A stretch of 64,000 nt of DNA, from NCBI RefSeq assembly GCF_013127955.1, contig NZ_CP053435.1:4464001-4528000 (forward strand). The letters are read 5' to 3'. Shown one piece after another: positions 7,817 through 17,205 of the stretch (within the stretch, counting starts at the first letter, position 1; each line of letters begins with the position of its first letter). The position numbers and the translations under genes are program-made. Below the pieces are notes generated by a model. The model did not search any database, was not told the origin of the DNA, and saw only the letters and a list, made by a program, of their open reading frames with translations. This stretch comes from Spirosoma taeanense. Lineage in GTDB: Bacteria > Bacteroidota > Bacteroidia > Cytophagales > Spirosomataceae.

Positions 7817-10800
7817 CTAGTTACTTTCCACGGATGCCGCGATCAGCTTAACCGGCCCTAATAAACCCGAAGGCAACAACTTCGAGTCTGCCTGATAAAA
7901 TGGCAAAGCTGTGTACGTAATCTTGCTGGTTACACCGGGCTGCGCATCGCCAATCAGGCGGTTCACCCACAGGTTGGTAACCTTTACCTCAATGACGTTC
8001 TCCCCCGCTTTCAGGGCATTACCCACATCCAGTTTGAAGGGTGCCTTCCAGACTGTACCCAGCGACTTTCCGTTTACTGTCACTTCGGCCAGATTCTTTA
8101 CGTCGCCCAGGTCAAGCATCACCTGTCTGCCACCGGCCAGCATGTTAGCCGGTACGTTGACCCGCTTGGTGTAGGTAGCCGTTCCCGAGAAGTATTTGAT
8201 ACCGGCATTGCTGTTGTCCGTGAAGGAAGCCAGTTGGGTAAACGTAGCCTGTGCAGGTGCACCCCGGTTGGGTTGAAAGCTTACGTTCCAGGGCCCGTCA
8301 AGCGTCATCAATTCCTTCGTTACGCGCTGCGGAGCGGTATAACTTGCCTGCGTAGTGGTGTTTTTGAACACGACAAACACTGCATCGGCAGGTTCCAGGT
8401 GCAGAGGAACGGTGGTAATGCCGTTTGCAGACGAGTAGCTTACTTTCTCGACCTTACCGGTTTCGGGATGCCACACTTCGGCTTCTTTGCCGCTGACGCG
8501 GAAGCGGGCCTGCAAATCCTCGACCCGGTTGTTCCGGTTGTTTACCCAGAACACATCAGCACCCGGCAGCGTACGGTGCACAAACCGTAGTTCGGTAGTA
8601 GCCTGCGGTTTTGCATACGTAAAATCAGGGGCTACGTTCAGGTCGCTGAGCACGGCCTGCAGGGATTGTCCACGTACTTTACCGGCTGCTGCGCTCCCGT
8701 TGGCCGACCACAGTTCATTGACGATGGCGTTAAACTCAGCTTTGTCGTCGTTCAGACTGGGCGTGCCAGTGGGCTTCGGACCAACCACAACGGCCCCGGC
8801 TTTCACTAGATCGCGCAGTTTACGGGCTACCTTCAAGGTCATCTGACGGCTGTTGGAATCCAGAGCCATTACCCGATAGCGCATACCGCTGGGGGTAACG
8901 AGCCTGCCCTCTTTGACCTGGAGCAGGTTGACCAGCGCATCGGCATTGATAAAGTCGAAGTTGTAACCAGCGGGAATAGCGGGCATCTTCTGACCGAACA
9001 GGAACGTAACGTTATTGTCTTCGCCGTAGTAGTACACTACATCGGCCACGAATTTACCCTGCTGAAGCATGTAGCTGCTACGGGCCAGGTAATCCGTCCA
9101 GACTTTCGCCTGCGGAGCCCAGGTTTCATGCCGGTTGAACCACTGCCCGAAAGGTCCAAGCCCTAAGCCGGGAATCTTGTCATCGACCGGCTGGTGGGCC
9201 GACGTGTGAATGACAAATCGGTTCAGGCCGTTGGCCAGCTCCAGATCAGCCGTAGGTTTCAGCTTTTCTGGGGAATACGACCAGGCACCATTGGGTCCAA
9301 AACCAATGGCGGTCAACGACTCGGCCGCTACCAGATTCTGGCCGTAGATATGCGCGACAGATGCCGACTCGCGAATATCCGCTTCCGCCATACTCAATGT
9401 AGAGCCGCCCGGGCCTGGTGTCCACATGGCCGACATGGGCACCGCGGCCGTCCGCTTCACTTCCATCCCATCGACGATAAACACCCGGCCGTTTTCGTGC
9501 GATTCGGTGTAGCGCTTCATGCCACGCTTAGCCAGAATGTCGGTCAATTGGTCGTAATGGTTCTCCACAATAAGCTCGCCGATCGTTTTGCGAAAATCCC
9601 ATAGAAACTGCTCGCTGGCTTCCACGCTTTTAATGACGGCTCCGGTTAATACCGGCATCCAGAGCCGTAGGCTGTAGCCACGACGCTTCTGGAATTCTTC
9701 GGCCATTTTCGGCGTCCAGTTTTCCTGCCCCGATTCGTAGCTATCGGTAACCATGTACTGCAGCCCCTTGGCGCCCATCAACCCACCGGTGGCGTTCTTG
9801 TATTGATCCAGGTAGTTTTCGAAGTACCGTTTCACGGCTTCGCCATCCAGCTTGTTAACTTCCAGTCCCGTCGCTTCGGGTGAGGCCGGATGGTTTAGCT
9901 TACCCGTAAGGGAATAGCCAAACCGCACAATTTTCCAGTTGCCAGACGGTATAGTCCAGTTCAGAGTACCGTCGGTCGTCAGTTTACTGGTCAAATCCAC
10001 AACGTCTGCTTCGGCCACGACATCGCTGGCTGCTGGCGTAGGGTATTTACTCAGATTGACGCCGGCAGCATATCCCGCTTTTTCCTCTGCGTGGTTGATT
10101 CGTGCCGCCGGATGAAGTACCAGTTCAGCAATACCCGTTCCGGCCGGGGGCTTGGGAGCTTCCCGTCTTCCACCCATCAATGCCCCAAAGTTGATGGGTG
10201 GTGGCGGGTTCTTAAAGGTTACCCGAAAGTATTTAGCGGTTGTTGCCGGAATGCTGATGGTCAGCTGCCGCAGCGTACTGATTGGAATAACGTCTATCCG
10301 ACGAAAATTCACGCCATCATCGCTCGCTTCGAGAATACGATCCTCGCTGGCCGGAGGCACGCCAAACCCCATGAAGGTTCCACCACCCACCACCGATACG
10401 GCTTTGATCGTTTGCGGCTGGGTAAATTCGTACTGTATCCAGGCGTATCCCTTTACCGTGTCGGATGGCAGCAGCGTCGTAGTAGCCAGGTCACCGTCGG
10501 TTAGCTGAGCCAAATTAAAGCTGCCACCGCTCGAGGTAATTGTTGGTTTCAGGTCATCCAGAGCTATGTCGGCGGCTGGCAGCCGGTAAGCAATCACGGC
10601 AATATCGCCGTAATACTCGGCCGCCGGGGTAACCGGCCCGGCAGCACCGAAGCCCGGTAGTAGGGGCAGATTCTGAAAGTCGCCGGTTGTGTTGGGCGGC
10701 TTGGGTAACTGGCCGTTGAAGGGCTGCCCGCCTTTTACCCGCATTTCGCTCCAGACAATTTTCTTCATCCCGTCTTTGGGCTCTACCCACGGCCCACCAC

Positions 10801-11182
10801 TTTCGCTCCAGCCGGGCGAACCGGCAATGGCCATCTCCAGCTTTAAGGAATCGGCCAGTTTGGTGGTATAGCGGAACGCATCCTGCCACTCCGGGGTCAT
10901 GTAAGTCAGGCGCTTGCTGACGATCTGCGGGGTGGTGAGGCCCGCATCAAAATTCTGGAAACCACCAATGCCGGAGCGGTGCATCCACAAAAGGTCTTTG
11001 CGAATCCCATCTTTCGTGATATTGCCGTTCATCCAGTGCCACCACACCCGGGGCCTCGCGGCCTCGTTGGTGGTCATGAAATTTTTCAACAGCGGGTCGG
11101 TGGTTTTCGTCTGCGCCTGGCTTTGGCCGTAGGCGGATACGAGCAGCCCGAGTGCGAGTCCTTTTACAAAACGTTTTTTCAT
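7817..11182 (-). CDS. GH106-type (alpha-L-rhamnosidase-like) glycoside hydrolase, exported
   Basis: This 1121-residue protein has a signal peptide cut after AQ. The N-terminal region has the GH106 hallmarks RPRVWWHWMNGNITKDGI and the DLLWMHRSGIGGFQNF barrel segment. A galactose-binding-like module follows (about 225-345, 'FRVTFKNPPPP' end). The catalytic (beta/alpha) barrel includes VTDSYESGQENWTP and RYTESHENGR. The C-terminus has a GH2-like jelly roll (TATYTKRVNVP, DLGDVKNLAEVTVNG, VTNLWVNRLIGD). GH106 enzymes release alpha-L-rhamnose from plant rhamnogalacturonans, ulvan-like polymers or glycosides. The catalytic Glu residues cannot be pinned without an alignment. It is transcribed apart from the GH35-type gene, with a 289-base gap. 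Confidence 0.9.
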   Translation of the reverse strand: MKKRFVKGLALGLLVSAYGQSQAQTKTTDPLLKNFMTTNEAARPRVWWHWMNGNITKDGIRKDLLWMHRSGIGGFQNFDAGLTTPQIVSKRLTYMTPEWQDAFRYTTKLADSLKLEMAIAGSPGWSESGGPWVEPKDGMKKIVWSEMRVKGGQPFNGQLPKPPNTTGDFQNLPLLPGFGAAGPVTPAAEYYGDIAVIAYRLPAADIALDDLKPTITSSGGSFNLAQLTDGDLATTTLLPSDTVKGYAWIQYEFTQPQTIKAVSVVGGGTFMGFGVPPASEDRILEASDDGVNFRRIDVIPISTLRQLTISIPATTAKYFRVTFKNPPPPINFGALMGGRREAPKPPAGTGIAELVLHPAARINHAEEKAGYAAGVNLSKYPTPAASDVVAEADVVDLTSKLTTDGTLNWTIPSGNWKIVRFGYSLTGKLNHPASPEATGLEVNKLDGEAVKRYFENYLDQYKNATGGLMGAKGLQYMVTDSYESGQENWTPKMAEEFQKRRGYSLRLWMPVLTGAVIKSVEASEQFLWDFRKTIGELIVENHYDQLTDILAKRGMKRYTESHENGRVFIVDGMEVKRTAAVPMSAMWTPGPGGSTLSMAEADIRESASVAHIYGQNLVAAESLTAIGFGPNGAWSYSPEKLKPTADLELANGLNRFVIHTSAHQPVDDKIPGLGLGPFGQWFNRHETWAPQAKVWTDYLARSSYMLQQGKFVADVVYYYGEDNNVTFLFGQKMPAIPAGYNFDFINADALVNLLQVKEGRLVTPSGMRYRVMALDSNSRQMTLKVARKLRDLVKAGAVVVGPKPTGTPSLNDDKAEFNAIVNELWSANGSAAAGKVRGQSLQAVLSDLNVAPDFTYAKPQATTELRFVHRTLPGADVFWVNNRNNRVEDLQARFRVSGKEAEVWHPETGKVEKVSYSSANGITTVPLHLEPADAVFVVFKNTTTQASYTAPQRVTKELMTLDGPWNVSFQPNRGAPAQATFTQLASFTDNSNAGIKYFSGTATYTKRVNVPANMLAGGRQVMLDLGDVKNLAEVTVNGKSLGTVWKAPFKLDVGNALKAGENVIEVKVTNLWVNRLIGDAQPGVTSKITYTALPFYQADSKLLPSGLLGPVKLIAASVESN

Positions 11183-11471
11183 TGGGGTTCCTGGTTAGGG
11201 TTAGTGTGTTCGTAAGCAGGCGAATCAGGAGAGCGCCATTCTACGCAGCGGATGCTGGCACATTCTCCGCGTTCCTTCCTGAAACAGGGGCTATTGGCTA
11301 TAGAGGTAGAGTTTAATTTAATAGCCAAATATTGCTAGTTGACCAGACTAAACTCTCCTGCACGTACCTGCTCTCCGTACATTTTACGTAAAGAGTTTGA
11401 TCCGACTCATTAGCAATTCCGCTCTGGGCGACGTATTAGAAAACCGGTGTTACGTGTCAGGTTATACGCCC
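11183..11471. promoter_or_regulatory. Leader of the GH106-type gene with an 8-bp dyad
   Basis: This gap between two same-strand glycosidase genes has no supported coding region. A dyad TTGGCTAT (11294-11301) / ATAGCCAA (11321-11328) with a 19-base spacer lies about 110-145 bases upstream of the GH106-type start. It could be a regulator site, perhaps for the AraC protein encoded at 14734. No matching promoter pair is clear. Confidence 0.25.
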
Positions 11472-13190
11472 TTAGTACCGGTAAAACTTAATGCGGACAA
11501 CGCTGTAATCGCCATTCGGATTCTTTTGAAAGCGTAGCATGCCAACTCGCGTATTTTTTATCGCAAAGCTGCCAATGCTACCGCCACCGGTGCCTTCATC
11601 GCCGTTCAGTCGACGGGTGGTTACCCATTTGTCGTTTACGAACGAGCCTTCATCCATGAAGTCCACGTCCACCTGAGGCTTCTGGGCGTTTGCGGTTAAG
11701 GGCGTAAACGTAAGCTCGTAATCCCTCCCCACGGCAATGAATTCATCCGGACCAACGGCAAAAACCAGCCCGCCCGCCAGCGTAGCGCTTTTGACGGCGG
11801 GTGGCGCACCAGGAAATACCCTGGGTACCACCAGGTCGGCCTTCACCGAATAGCCCGGCAACGTAAACGTTTGTGACTTAGCCGTTGTATCGACAAATAC
11901 GCCAGCCATCGTTCCTTTCCCCTGGTGTTGCAGAATCAGTTCCTGCACCTGCTCCAGAACGGCAAAGGTTTTGGTGAACGGGTCCTCTTCGGCCGGCGTA
12001 GCGTCTATCCCGAAGGGAGCCACACCCATAGCGTCGTGCTGACCGTATATCCACAAAGCCAGATTGGCGGGTTCCAGTCCCTGTCTGATCTCCGGAATAA
12101 ACACCGGATTACCGGGGCGATGGTATTGCTCCACCAGGTTATAAATTCCCTGTTTCGATGCGTAGACGTTCGGCGTAATGAAATCAATTGCGGGCGCATT
12201 GGCCCGCCAGATATCCAGGGTGTGCGGAACGGGACCACCACTGGGGTATTTGCCCGGCACACCCGTAAACCCGGCTGCTTTCGGCCAGGCGTTTACGAAC
12301 ATCGGTATCGGATACGCTTCTTTGCCCGCACCCGCTAATTGGCCGACGAACCTGGTGTACTGATGAACCGAGAACAGTTCTTCGGGGAAATATGAAAAGA
12401 CTTTAGGGTTCTTCTCATCCAGTTGGCTTTTACCAAACACCTCTTCCCAGCTTCCTGATGTTTTGTAGCCACTGGCCCGCCATACACTGTCAATCTCCGG
12501 TTGCAGCTTTCCTTTGTTGGCCGCCAGATAGCGCATCAGGTCGGCCGGAACGCCCTGATCATACGCCTTGTTGGCAGCATCACTGTAGTCACGCGGATTG
12601 TTGAAGATTCCGACTTCATTTTCCACCTGCGCCATAATCACGGTCTGATCTTTTTCGTCTACCTGCCGGATGTGCTGCATCAGGGTTTTAAACGCCTTGG
12701 CATCGGCTTTCAGATTAGCCTCGGAAAATACAGATAGCATAGGCAGCAGTTCGCCCTTGCTGTTTCTGGCCCTTGGATACTTCTCAACGTTGGTCTTGAT
12801 CCAGGACGGTACGTAGGTGGAGTAGGTAGTTTTGAAAGCGCCAAACCAGAGAATACCCAGATGCAGATTTTGTTTTCTGGCCCCGTAGATCAGACTGTCC
12901 ACCAGAGCAAAATCAAATTTTCCCTCCTGTGGCTCAATCAGTTCCCAGTACACCGGTGCCAGAACCGTGTTGACATGTTTCTTCTTCATCTGAGCCCATA
13001 CCGGCCGCATGTAAGCCGCCCCCGAAACGGTTGAATTGTGCAGCTCACCGCCCCGAACTAAAAAAGGCTTATCGTTTACAACCAACTGCACCGTATTTCC
13101 TTTTTTCTCCAGATGCGGAGGTTTATGACTTTGGGCAAAAAGAGAAAAACCGGCTAACTGTAAAAAGAGCAAAACAGTAGAGAACCGCAT
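11472..13190 (-). CDS. GH35-type beta-galactosidase-like glycoside hydrolase with DUF5597-like C-terminus, exported
   Basis: This 572-residue protein has a signal peptide (LLFLQLAGFSLFAQ). The barrel domain carries the GH35/GH42-like segments 'PFLVRGGELHNST', 'MKKKHVNTVLAPVYWELIEP' and MAQVENEVG, where the E-N-E holds the presumed acid/base. A later FIPEIRQG is the presumed nucleophile strand. The C-terminal ~150 residues look like the beta-sandwich DUF5597 domain found on these enzymes. The likely activity is on beta-galactosides or related sugars in the periplasm or outside the cell, but the linkage is not predictable. It sits between the cupin and GH106-type genes on the same strand. Confidence 0.88.
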   Translation of the reverse strand: MRFSTVLLFLQLAGFSLFAQSHKPPHLEKKGNTVQLVVNDKPFLVRGGELHNSTVSGAAYMRPVWAQMKKKHVNTVLAPVYWELIEPQEGKFDFALVDSLIYGARKQNLHLGILWFGAFKTTYSTYVPSWIKTNVEKYPRARNSKGELLPMLSVFSEANLKADAKAFKTLMQHIRQVDEKDQTVIMAQVENEVGIFNNPRDYSDAANKAYDQGVPADLMRYLAANKGKLQPEIDSVWRASGYKTSGSWEEVFGKSQLDEKNPKVFSYFPEELFSVHQYTRFVGQLAGAGKEAYPIPMFVNAWPKAAGFTGVPGKYPSGGPVPHTLDIWRANAPAIDFITPNVYASKQGIYNLVEQYHRPGNPVFIPEIRQGLEPANLALWIYGQHDAMGVAPFGIDATPAEEDPFTKTFAVLEQVQELILQHQGKGTMAGVFVDTTAKSQTFTLPGYSVKADLVVPRVFPGAPPAVKSATLAGGLVFAVGPDEFIAVGRDYELTFTPLTANAQKPQVDVDFMDEGSFVNDKWVTTRRLNGDEGTGGGSIGSFAIKNTRVGMLRFQKNPNGDYSVVRIKFYRY

Positions 13191-13286
13191 AGTTTTCAGT
13201 GGATTAAGGGCTAGTGACTTTTGGGGTTTGGGATGAATGCTTTCGAAAGCAAACGAATCAACTACTGATTCTTACCTCTGTTTAAA

Positions 13287-13330
13287 CGCGTTACGTATTG
13301 ATCGAGAAGTTGCAATCAATACGTAACGCG
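13287..13330 (-). terminator. Hairpin terminator after the cupin gene
   Basis: A perfect 16-bp inverted repeat (13287-13302 and 13315-13330) with a 12-base loop starts 7 bases after the cupin stop on the minus strand. The trailing sequence (TTTAAAC) is only a weak U-tract, so attenuation or mRNA protection is also possible. Confidence 0.6.
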
Positions 13331-13337
13331 TAGTATG

Positions 13338-14522
13338 CTAGTCCTTTTTGACCTGGCTGGACGGAGGTGCGGGAGGCCCTTCCAGCAGCACCAGATCCAG
13401 TTCGTTGAGCTTGCTGAAGTTAGGCCCACCTAAGGGAACCTGCGGATACACGTGCTGGGAATAGGCGGATGCTGAACGGAAAAAGTTTTCGAAAATACCG
13501 GGGGTCAGAACGCCCATGAAGCGGGTATAGGGACGTTTGAGCTGATACGCGTGGATGGTTCCGGCCGGCACCGCCACGTAATCGCCGGGATTGACATCCA
13601 GCAGCAGCTGGTTAGCCCACATACTCATCTGCCCATCGATGCAGAAGAAGGTTTCCGAATGTTTGAGGTGATAGTGTTTGCCGATCATTTGTCCGGCCGG
13701 GCCTTCCGTAGTAACCACCAGCAGTTTTCCGGCCGTAGTCGCGTTATCGCTGAGGATACCAAAAAGCTGGTCGCCAATCGTGTACCGATCTCCCTCGCCA
13801 GCCGCTAACACATAAGGGGCCACGGTCTTAGGTAACGCTGCATTAGTGACCCGTTGGGGCGTTTGCCCGCTGAGCGGTTGGCCATCGAAGTGAACATCGG
13901 CGGTCTGTTCGGCTTTTTTTAACGTAGTCTCATCGAGGGCAGGCACCGCATCCGAAGGTTGCACATAACCCTTATAGGGCTTACCCATCGTTTGGTATAA
14001 GGCACTGATGCGATTGCCACTCGTAATAGAGGCTAGTTGCGTATGATGGCTCATCAGGCGAAACGCGTGGGCCGTAGCCGGGGGAACACTGGCGAAATCA
14101 CCTTTAATCAACCGGTAATGGGTACCAGCCAGCCACAAATCAACTTCACCTTCCAGCACCAGAATAGCCTCGTGGGTGCTGGCATGGGTATGCGATGGCA
14201 GTTGGGCACCCTTGCCACCCGTGATTACGGCCCATTCATACAGATCGCCGGTATCGCTGCCCCGGGCAATGAGGTTAACGACCAGACCGCCCACCAGATG
14301 ACGTTCCCCATCGCCCTGCCGAATGAAGTAGGGTATTTTTTCACCTGGCAGTTCTCCTTTCGGGGTTACAGCCTGAATAGCCGCCAGTCCGCCGGTGATG
14401 CTGGTGCCCCGCTGCATGGTAACGGCATCGGCCGTTTGCGCCTGTATGGGCGAACTCCAGAGACTTGCCACAGTCAGGGTAGCCAGAAGAAGTTGCCTGT
14501 TGATCCATTTCGATTGTTGCAT
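13338..14522 (-). CDS. Exported two-domain cupin protein (quercetin 2,3-dioxygenase-like)
   Basis: This 394-residue protein has a signal peptide (SSPIQAQ). It carries two cupin barrels. The first has the metal motif HTHASTHE with a Gly-rich second half (LIKGDFASVPPATAHAF). The second has HYHLKHSE with LDVNPGDYVAVPAGTIHAY. Both keep His/His/Glu/His-type metal ligands, as in bicupin dioxygenases such as quercetinase. The substrate is unknown: quercetinase-like names in this family are often transferred without proof. The neighbouring GH106-type enzyme could free aglycones from rhamnosylated flavonoids, which makes a flavonoid link possible but speculative. It is divergent from the AraC regulator gene. 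Confidence 0.8.
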   Translation of the reverse strand: MQQSKWINRQLLLATLTVASLWSSPIQAQTADAVTMQRGTSITGGLAAIQAVTPKGELPGEKIPYFIRQGDGERHLVGGLVVNLIARGSDTGDLYEWAVITGGKGAQLPSHTHASTHEAILVLEGEVDLWLAGTHYRLIKGDFASVPPATAHAFRLMSHHTQLASITSGNRISALYQTMGKPYKGYVQPSDAVPALDETTLKKAEQTADVHFDGQPLSGQTPQRVTNAALPKTVAPYVLAAGEGDRYTIGDQLFGILSDNATTAGKLLVVTTEGPAGQMIGKHYHLKHSETFFCIDGQMSMWANQLLLDVNPGDYVAVPAGTIHAYQLKRPYTRFMGVLTPGIFENFFRSASAYSQHVYPQVPLGGPNFSKLNELDLVLLEGPPAPPSSQVKKD

Positions 14523-14526
14523 GGAA

Positions 14527-14534
14527 CAAAGGTA
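14527..14534 (-). promoter_or_regulatory. Candidate Bacteroidota -7 box for the cupin gene
   Basis: Read on the minus strand this is TACCTTTG, a perfect match to the TAnnTTTG consensus, only 4 bases before the cupin ATG. A transcript from here would be leaderless or nearly so. No -33 TTTG at the expected spacing was found. An inverted repeat GTCCTAC (14535-14541) / GTAGGAC (14576-14582) spans the core promoter and is a candidate site for the divergent AraC protein. Confidence 0.4.
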
Positions 14535-14733
14535 GTCCTACCCTAAGCGCAGCCCTGTCACAATCCGATTTTAGAGTAGGACAAATAAAACATAGCTAAA
14601 CCCTTTAGCTGTGCGTTATTCTTCAGGTCTGATCCGCATTAGCCGACCCGTTGAGTATTTTCAAAAGCTGAATCCCTTTCAGTTTCCAGCAGCTCATTTA
14701 GGATGGGCAGCAATAAAAGACTGATAATGACCC

Positions 14734-15639
14734 ATGAACAATACCATCACCAACTACGACGTGTATGGAGAAGCCTATACCCCTCATTTGCCGGATTACG
14801 TCTTTAGTGAACAATTCGGCGACCGTCTCCGTAAGGTAGACTGGACAATTGAACCACACGTACACACCGATTTATTCCAAATCTTCTTCGTTGAGACGGG
14901 CCAGTTGACGAGCCAGTTAGGCGCCCGGACAGTCCAGTTGCAGGCACCTTGCCTGGTTATTATCCCGATTGATACGGTGCATAGCTGCCGGTTTTCGGAA
15001 GATGTGAGCGGGTCGGCGCTGTTATTTTCGAATGCCTATCTGGAAACGTTTTTTCAGGCATCTCCCTTAGTATTAGTGGCCCTAAGCCAGCCACAGATTA
15101 TCCTGGCAGAAGAGGATCCGTTCGCCTTTAGCTCGATAGTTGACTTAATCAGGCAGGTACACACTGAATTGTACGATGATTTGCCCGAGCGGGGGTTTGC
15201 CATCAGAGCCACCCTCTCGCTGCTCTTAGTGAGTATATACCGATTCGTGCAGAAACGTTCAGTGAATAACCAGGCAGCCACCAATCGCCACTTAGCGTAT
15301 TTCCGCCGGTTTCAGCAATTGATCAAACTGCACTTGCCGGGCGAACGTAGCATTGGTCAGTATGCGCAGGAGATTGGCATTACGGCCGTACACTTAAACC
15401 GCGTCTGCAGAACGGTGGTTCAACAGTCGGCATTAGGGGTGATACAGGATCAGCTTCTGCTGGAAGCGCAGCGCTATTTATTACATTCCGCTTACTCGAT
15501 CTCCGAGATTGCGTATCAACTGAACTTTGAGGACCCGGGTTATTTTGCCCGCCTGTTTAAGAAGCGGTTAGGCATTTCTCCGAGTGCTTTCCGGGCCAAC
15601 GCACAGGAGTCCGCAAAACGAACCCTATTGTCTACTTGA
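14734..15639 (+). CDS. AraC-family transcriptional regulator with cupin sensor domain
   Basis: This 301-residue regulator has an N-terminal cupin-like ligand domain (about 35-105; EPHVHTDLFQIFFVETG, then PCLVIIPIDTVHSC). The C-terminal double helix-turn-helix is at about 195-290. Its second HTH has the AraC signature ISEIAYQLNFEDPGYFARLFKKRLGISPSAFR, cited here in part as the FEDPGYFARLFKK core. It is divergent from the cupin gene and flanked by sugar-degrading genes, so it probably senses a breakdown product of the target glycan and controls this locus. The GTCCTAC dyad at 14535-14582 is a plausible operator. Confidence 0.92.
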   Translation: MNNTITNYDVYGEAYTPHLPDYVFSEQFGDRLRKVDWTIEPHVHTDLFQIFFVETGQLTSQLGARTVQLQAPCLVIIPIDTVHSCRFSEDVSGSALLFSNAYLETFFQASPLVLVALSQPQIILAEEDPFAFSSIVDLIRQVHTELYDDLPERGFAIRATLSLLLVSIYRFVQKRSVNNQAATNRHLAYFRRFQQLIKLHLPGERSIGQYAQEIGITAVHLNRVCRTVVQQSALGVIQDQLLLEAQRYLLHSAYSISEIAYQLNFEDPGYFARLFKKRLGISPSAFRANAQESAKRTLLST

Positions 15640-15703
15640 AAATACGGTTTAGACGCCACTGCTAGTGAGATACCTCAAATGCACTTACGTTGTCATTTGT
15701 TCA

Positions 15704-15760
15704 TAAAAAGAACGGTAGTTAAGCGAGATTGAGCAGCTCGCTTAACTACCGTTCTTTTTA
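15704..15760. terminator. Strong bidirectional terminator between araC-type and Gfo/Idh/MocA genes
   Basis: A perfect 24-bp inverted repeat (15704-15727 and 15737-15760) with a 9-base loop starts TAAAAAG and ends CTTTTTA, giving a U-tract on both strands. It lies between convergent stop codons (15639 and 15774). Confidence 0.92.
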
Positions 15761-15773
15761 TGGCTTCCTTTCC

Positions 15774-17180
15774 CTATACCTTCAACTTCATGTTGACAGG
15801 GTCCCACTGCACGATTTTTTTGCTCAGGAAACTTGCGTTACAGGACAGCGCAGGTGCGGCAGCCCGAAAGCCAAACTGGGCATCCTCCACGACGGGTTTA
15901 TCCATTCTGATCGCATCGAAGAAGTTGGTAAAGTGATCCAGATGATCACTATAGCCATCGGGGGCTTTAAAAACAATATCCTCCTTGACTGGTCTTTTTC
16001 GTTGCTCAGGAGTCCATTTGGCATCATACTCCTGTCGCATTTCTTCCTGCATCGCCTTGGAGAAGGTGAACACCGAATCATAACCGCCAAAGCCGGGCGC
16101 TTCGGGCATAAGACTATGCCTGACGCTGATGTTATTACCAACCACATCAATAACTCCTTCCGAACCAACCAGCCGGATCACCTCCTGCCCGCCCGTACCG
16201 CTGATAAAATTCACCTGCAGGGTCAACTGAAACGCAGCATGTTCGGGGCTGTCGGGGTATTGCATCACGCCCGACATTACGTCGGGCAGGTTACGTCCAT
16301 CTTTCCAGTAACTGAACTGCCCGGTACTATAAATGCTTTGGGGCCCTTTTGAGTTGGTGATAAAGTGCGTACCACTCAGCAGGTGGATAAACAGGTCGCC
16401 CGCTACGCCCGTACCTACCTCTTTAAACGCCCGCCACCAGAAAAACTTCTTGGCATCGAACGGCATTTTAGTAGCCGTTACGCTAATAAACCGCTCCCAA
16501 TCCGTTGTCTGGGCATTTGCATCCTTAGGAATCGTGTATTCCCAGGCGCCAATCGAGCTTTGCCGGTCATAGACGGCATTCACCATGTTGAGTTTACCGA
16601 TTTCACCGGCCGCCAGCAGTTCTTTGGCTTTGGCATACCCGATGCTACTGACCCGTTGGCTACCCACCTGCAATACCTTACCCGCCTTTTTAGCGGCTGC
16701 TATGACCGGATACCCTTCGCTGATTTTATAGACCATCGGTTTTTCGCAATACACGTGCTTGCCTTTGGCCAGCGCTTCCAACGTAATGCGCGCGTGCCAG
16801 ACATCATGGGTGGCAATAATCACCGCGTCGATATCTTTCCGGTCTAATAGTTCTTTATAGTTACGGGTCGTATATAACTCAGTACCATATTGCTCTTTGG
16901 CATTTTCAAGGCGGCCTGTATATAAATCGCAGATGCCCGCCAGTTCAACGCCCGGCACTTTGAGGGCCGTATTAAGGTCAAAATGACCCTGAACCCCATA
17001 CCCAATCACCCCTAATCGGATAGTATCGTTGGGCGAGATGGGTTTTTCATAGTGTAAGATGCGCTCTTCGGCTTTGGCACGAGCGGCCAGCGACGATAAG
17101 GGCGAGGACGCGGCCACTAAACTGGTTGCCCCAATTTGTTGTAGAAAACGTCTTCTTGAAGCTTGGTTATGGTTTTTCAC
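15774..17180 (-). CDS. Gfo/Idh/MocA-family oxidoreductase with Tat signal
   Basis: This NAD(P)-dependent sugar dehydrogenase-type protein is about 468 residues long from GTG 17180. It opens with a twin-arginine signal (SRRRFLQQIGATSLVAAS). A Rossmann domain follows (RLGVIGYGVQGHFD, with GYGVQG). Then comes the family's EKP motif (HVYCEKPMVY) holding the catalytic Lys, and the C-terminal alpha/beta domain. The open frame continues upstream to a TTG at 17234, but those 18 extra codons run into the tail of a degraded gene and would place the Tat motif far from the N-terminus. GTG 17180 is therefore preferred. Members oxidise or epimerise sugars and inositols, and exported versions are frequent in Bacteroidota glycan loci. 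It is convergent with the araC-type gene. Confidence 0.88.
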   Translation of the reverse strand: MKNHNQASRRRFLQQIGATSLVAASSPLSSLAARAKAEERILHYEKPISPNDTIRLGVIGYGVQGHFDLNTALKVPGVELAGICDLYTGRLENAKEQYGTELYTTRNYKELLDRKDIDAVIIATHDVWHARITLEALAKGKHVYCEKPMVYKISEGYPVIAAAKKAGKVLQVGSQRVSSIGYAKAKELLAAGEIGKLNMVNAVYDRQSSIGAWEYTIPKDANAQTTDWERFISVTATKMPFDAKKFFWWRAFKEVGTGVAGDLFIHLLSGTHFITNSKGPQSIYSTGQFSYWKDGRNLPDVMSGVMQYPDSPEHAAFQLTLQVNFISGTGGQEVIRLVGSEGVIDVVGNNISVRHSLMPEAPGFGGYDSVFTFSKAMQEEMRQEYDAKWTPEQRKRPVKEDIVFKAPDGYSDHLDHFTNFFDAIRMDKPVVEDAQFGFRAAAPALSCNASFLSKKIVQWDPVNMKLKV

Positions 17181-17205
17181 GCGAAAAAAAGTTTGAGATA
17201 ATTTC

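Noticed and set aside
15729-16352. 207-codon plus-strand frame across the Gfo/Idh/MocA gene
   Set aside because: It begins inside the bidirectional terminator hairpin and is antisense to a conserved gene.
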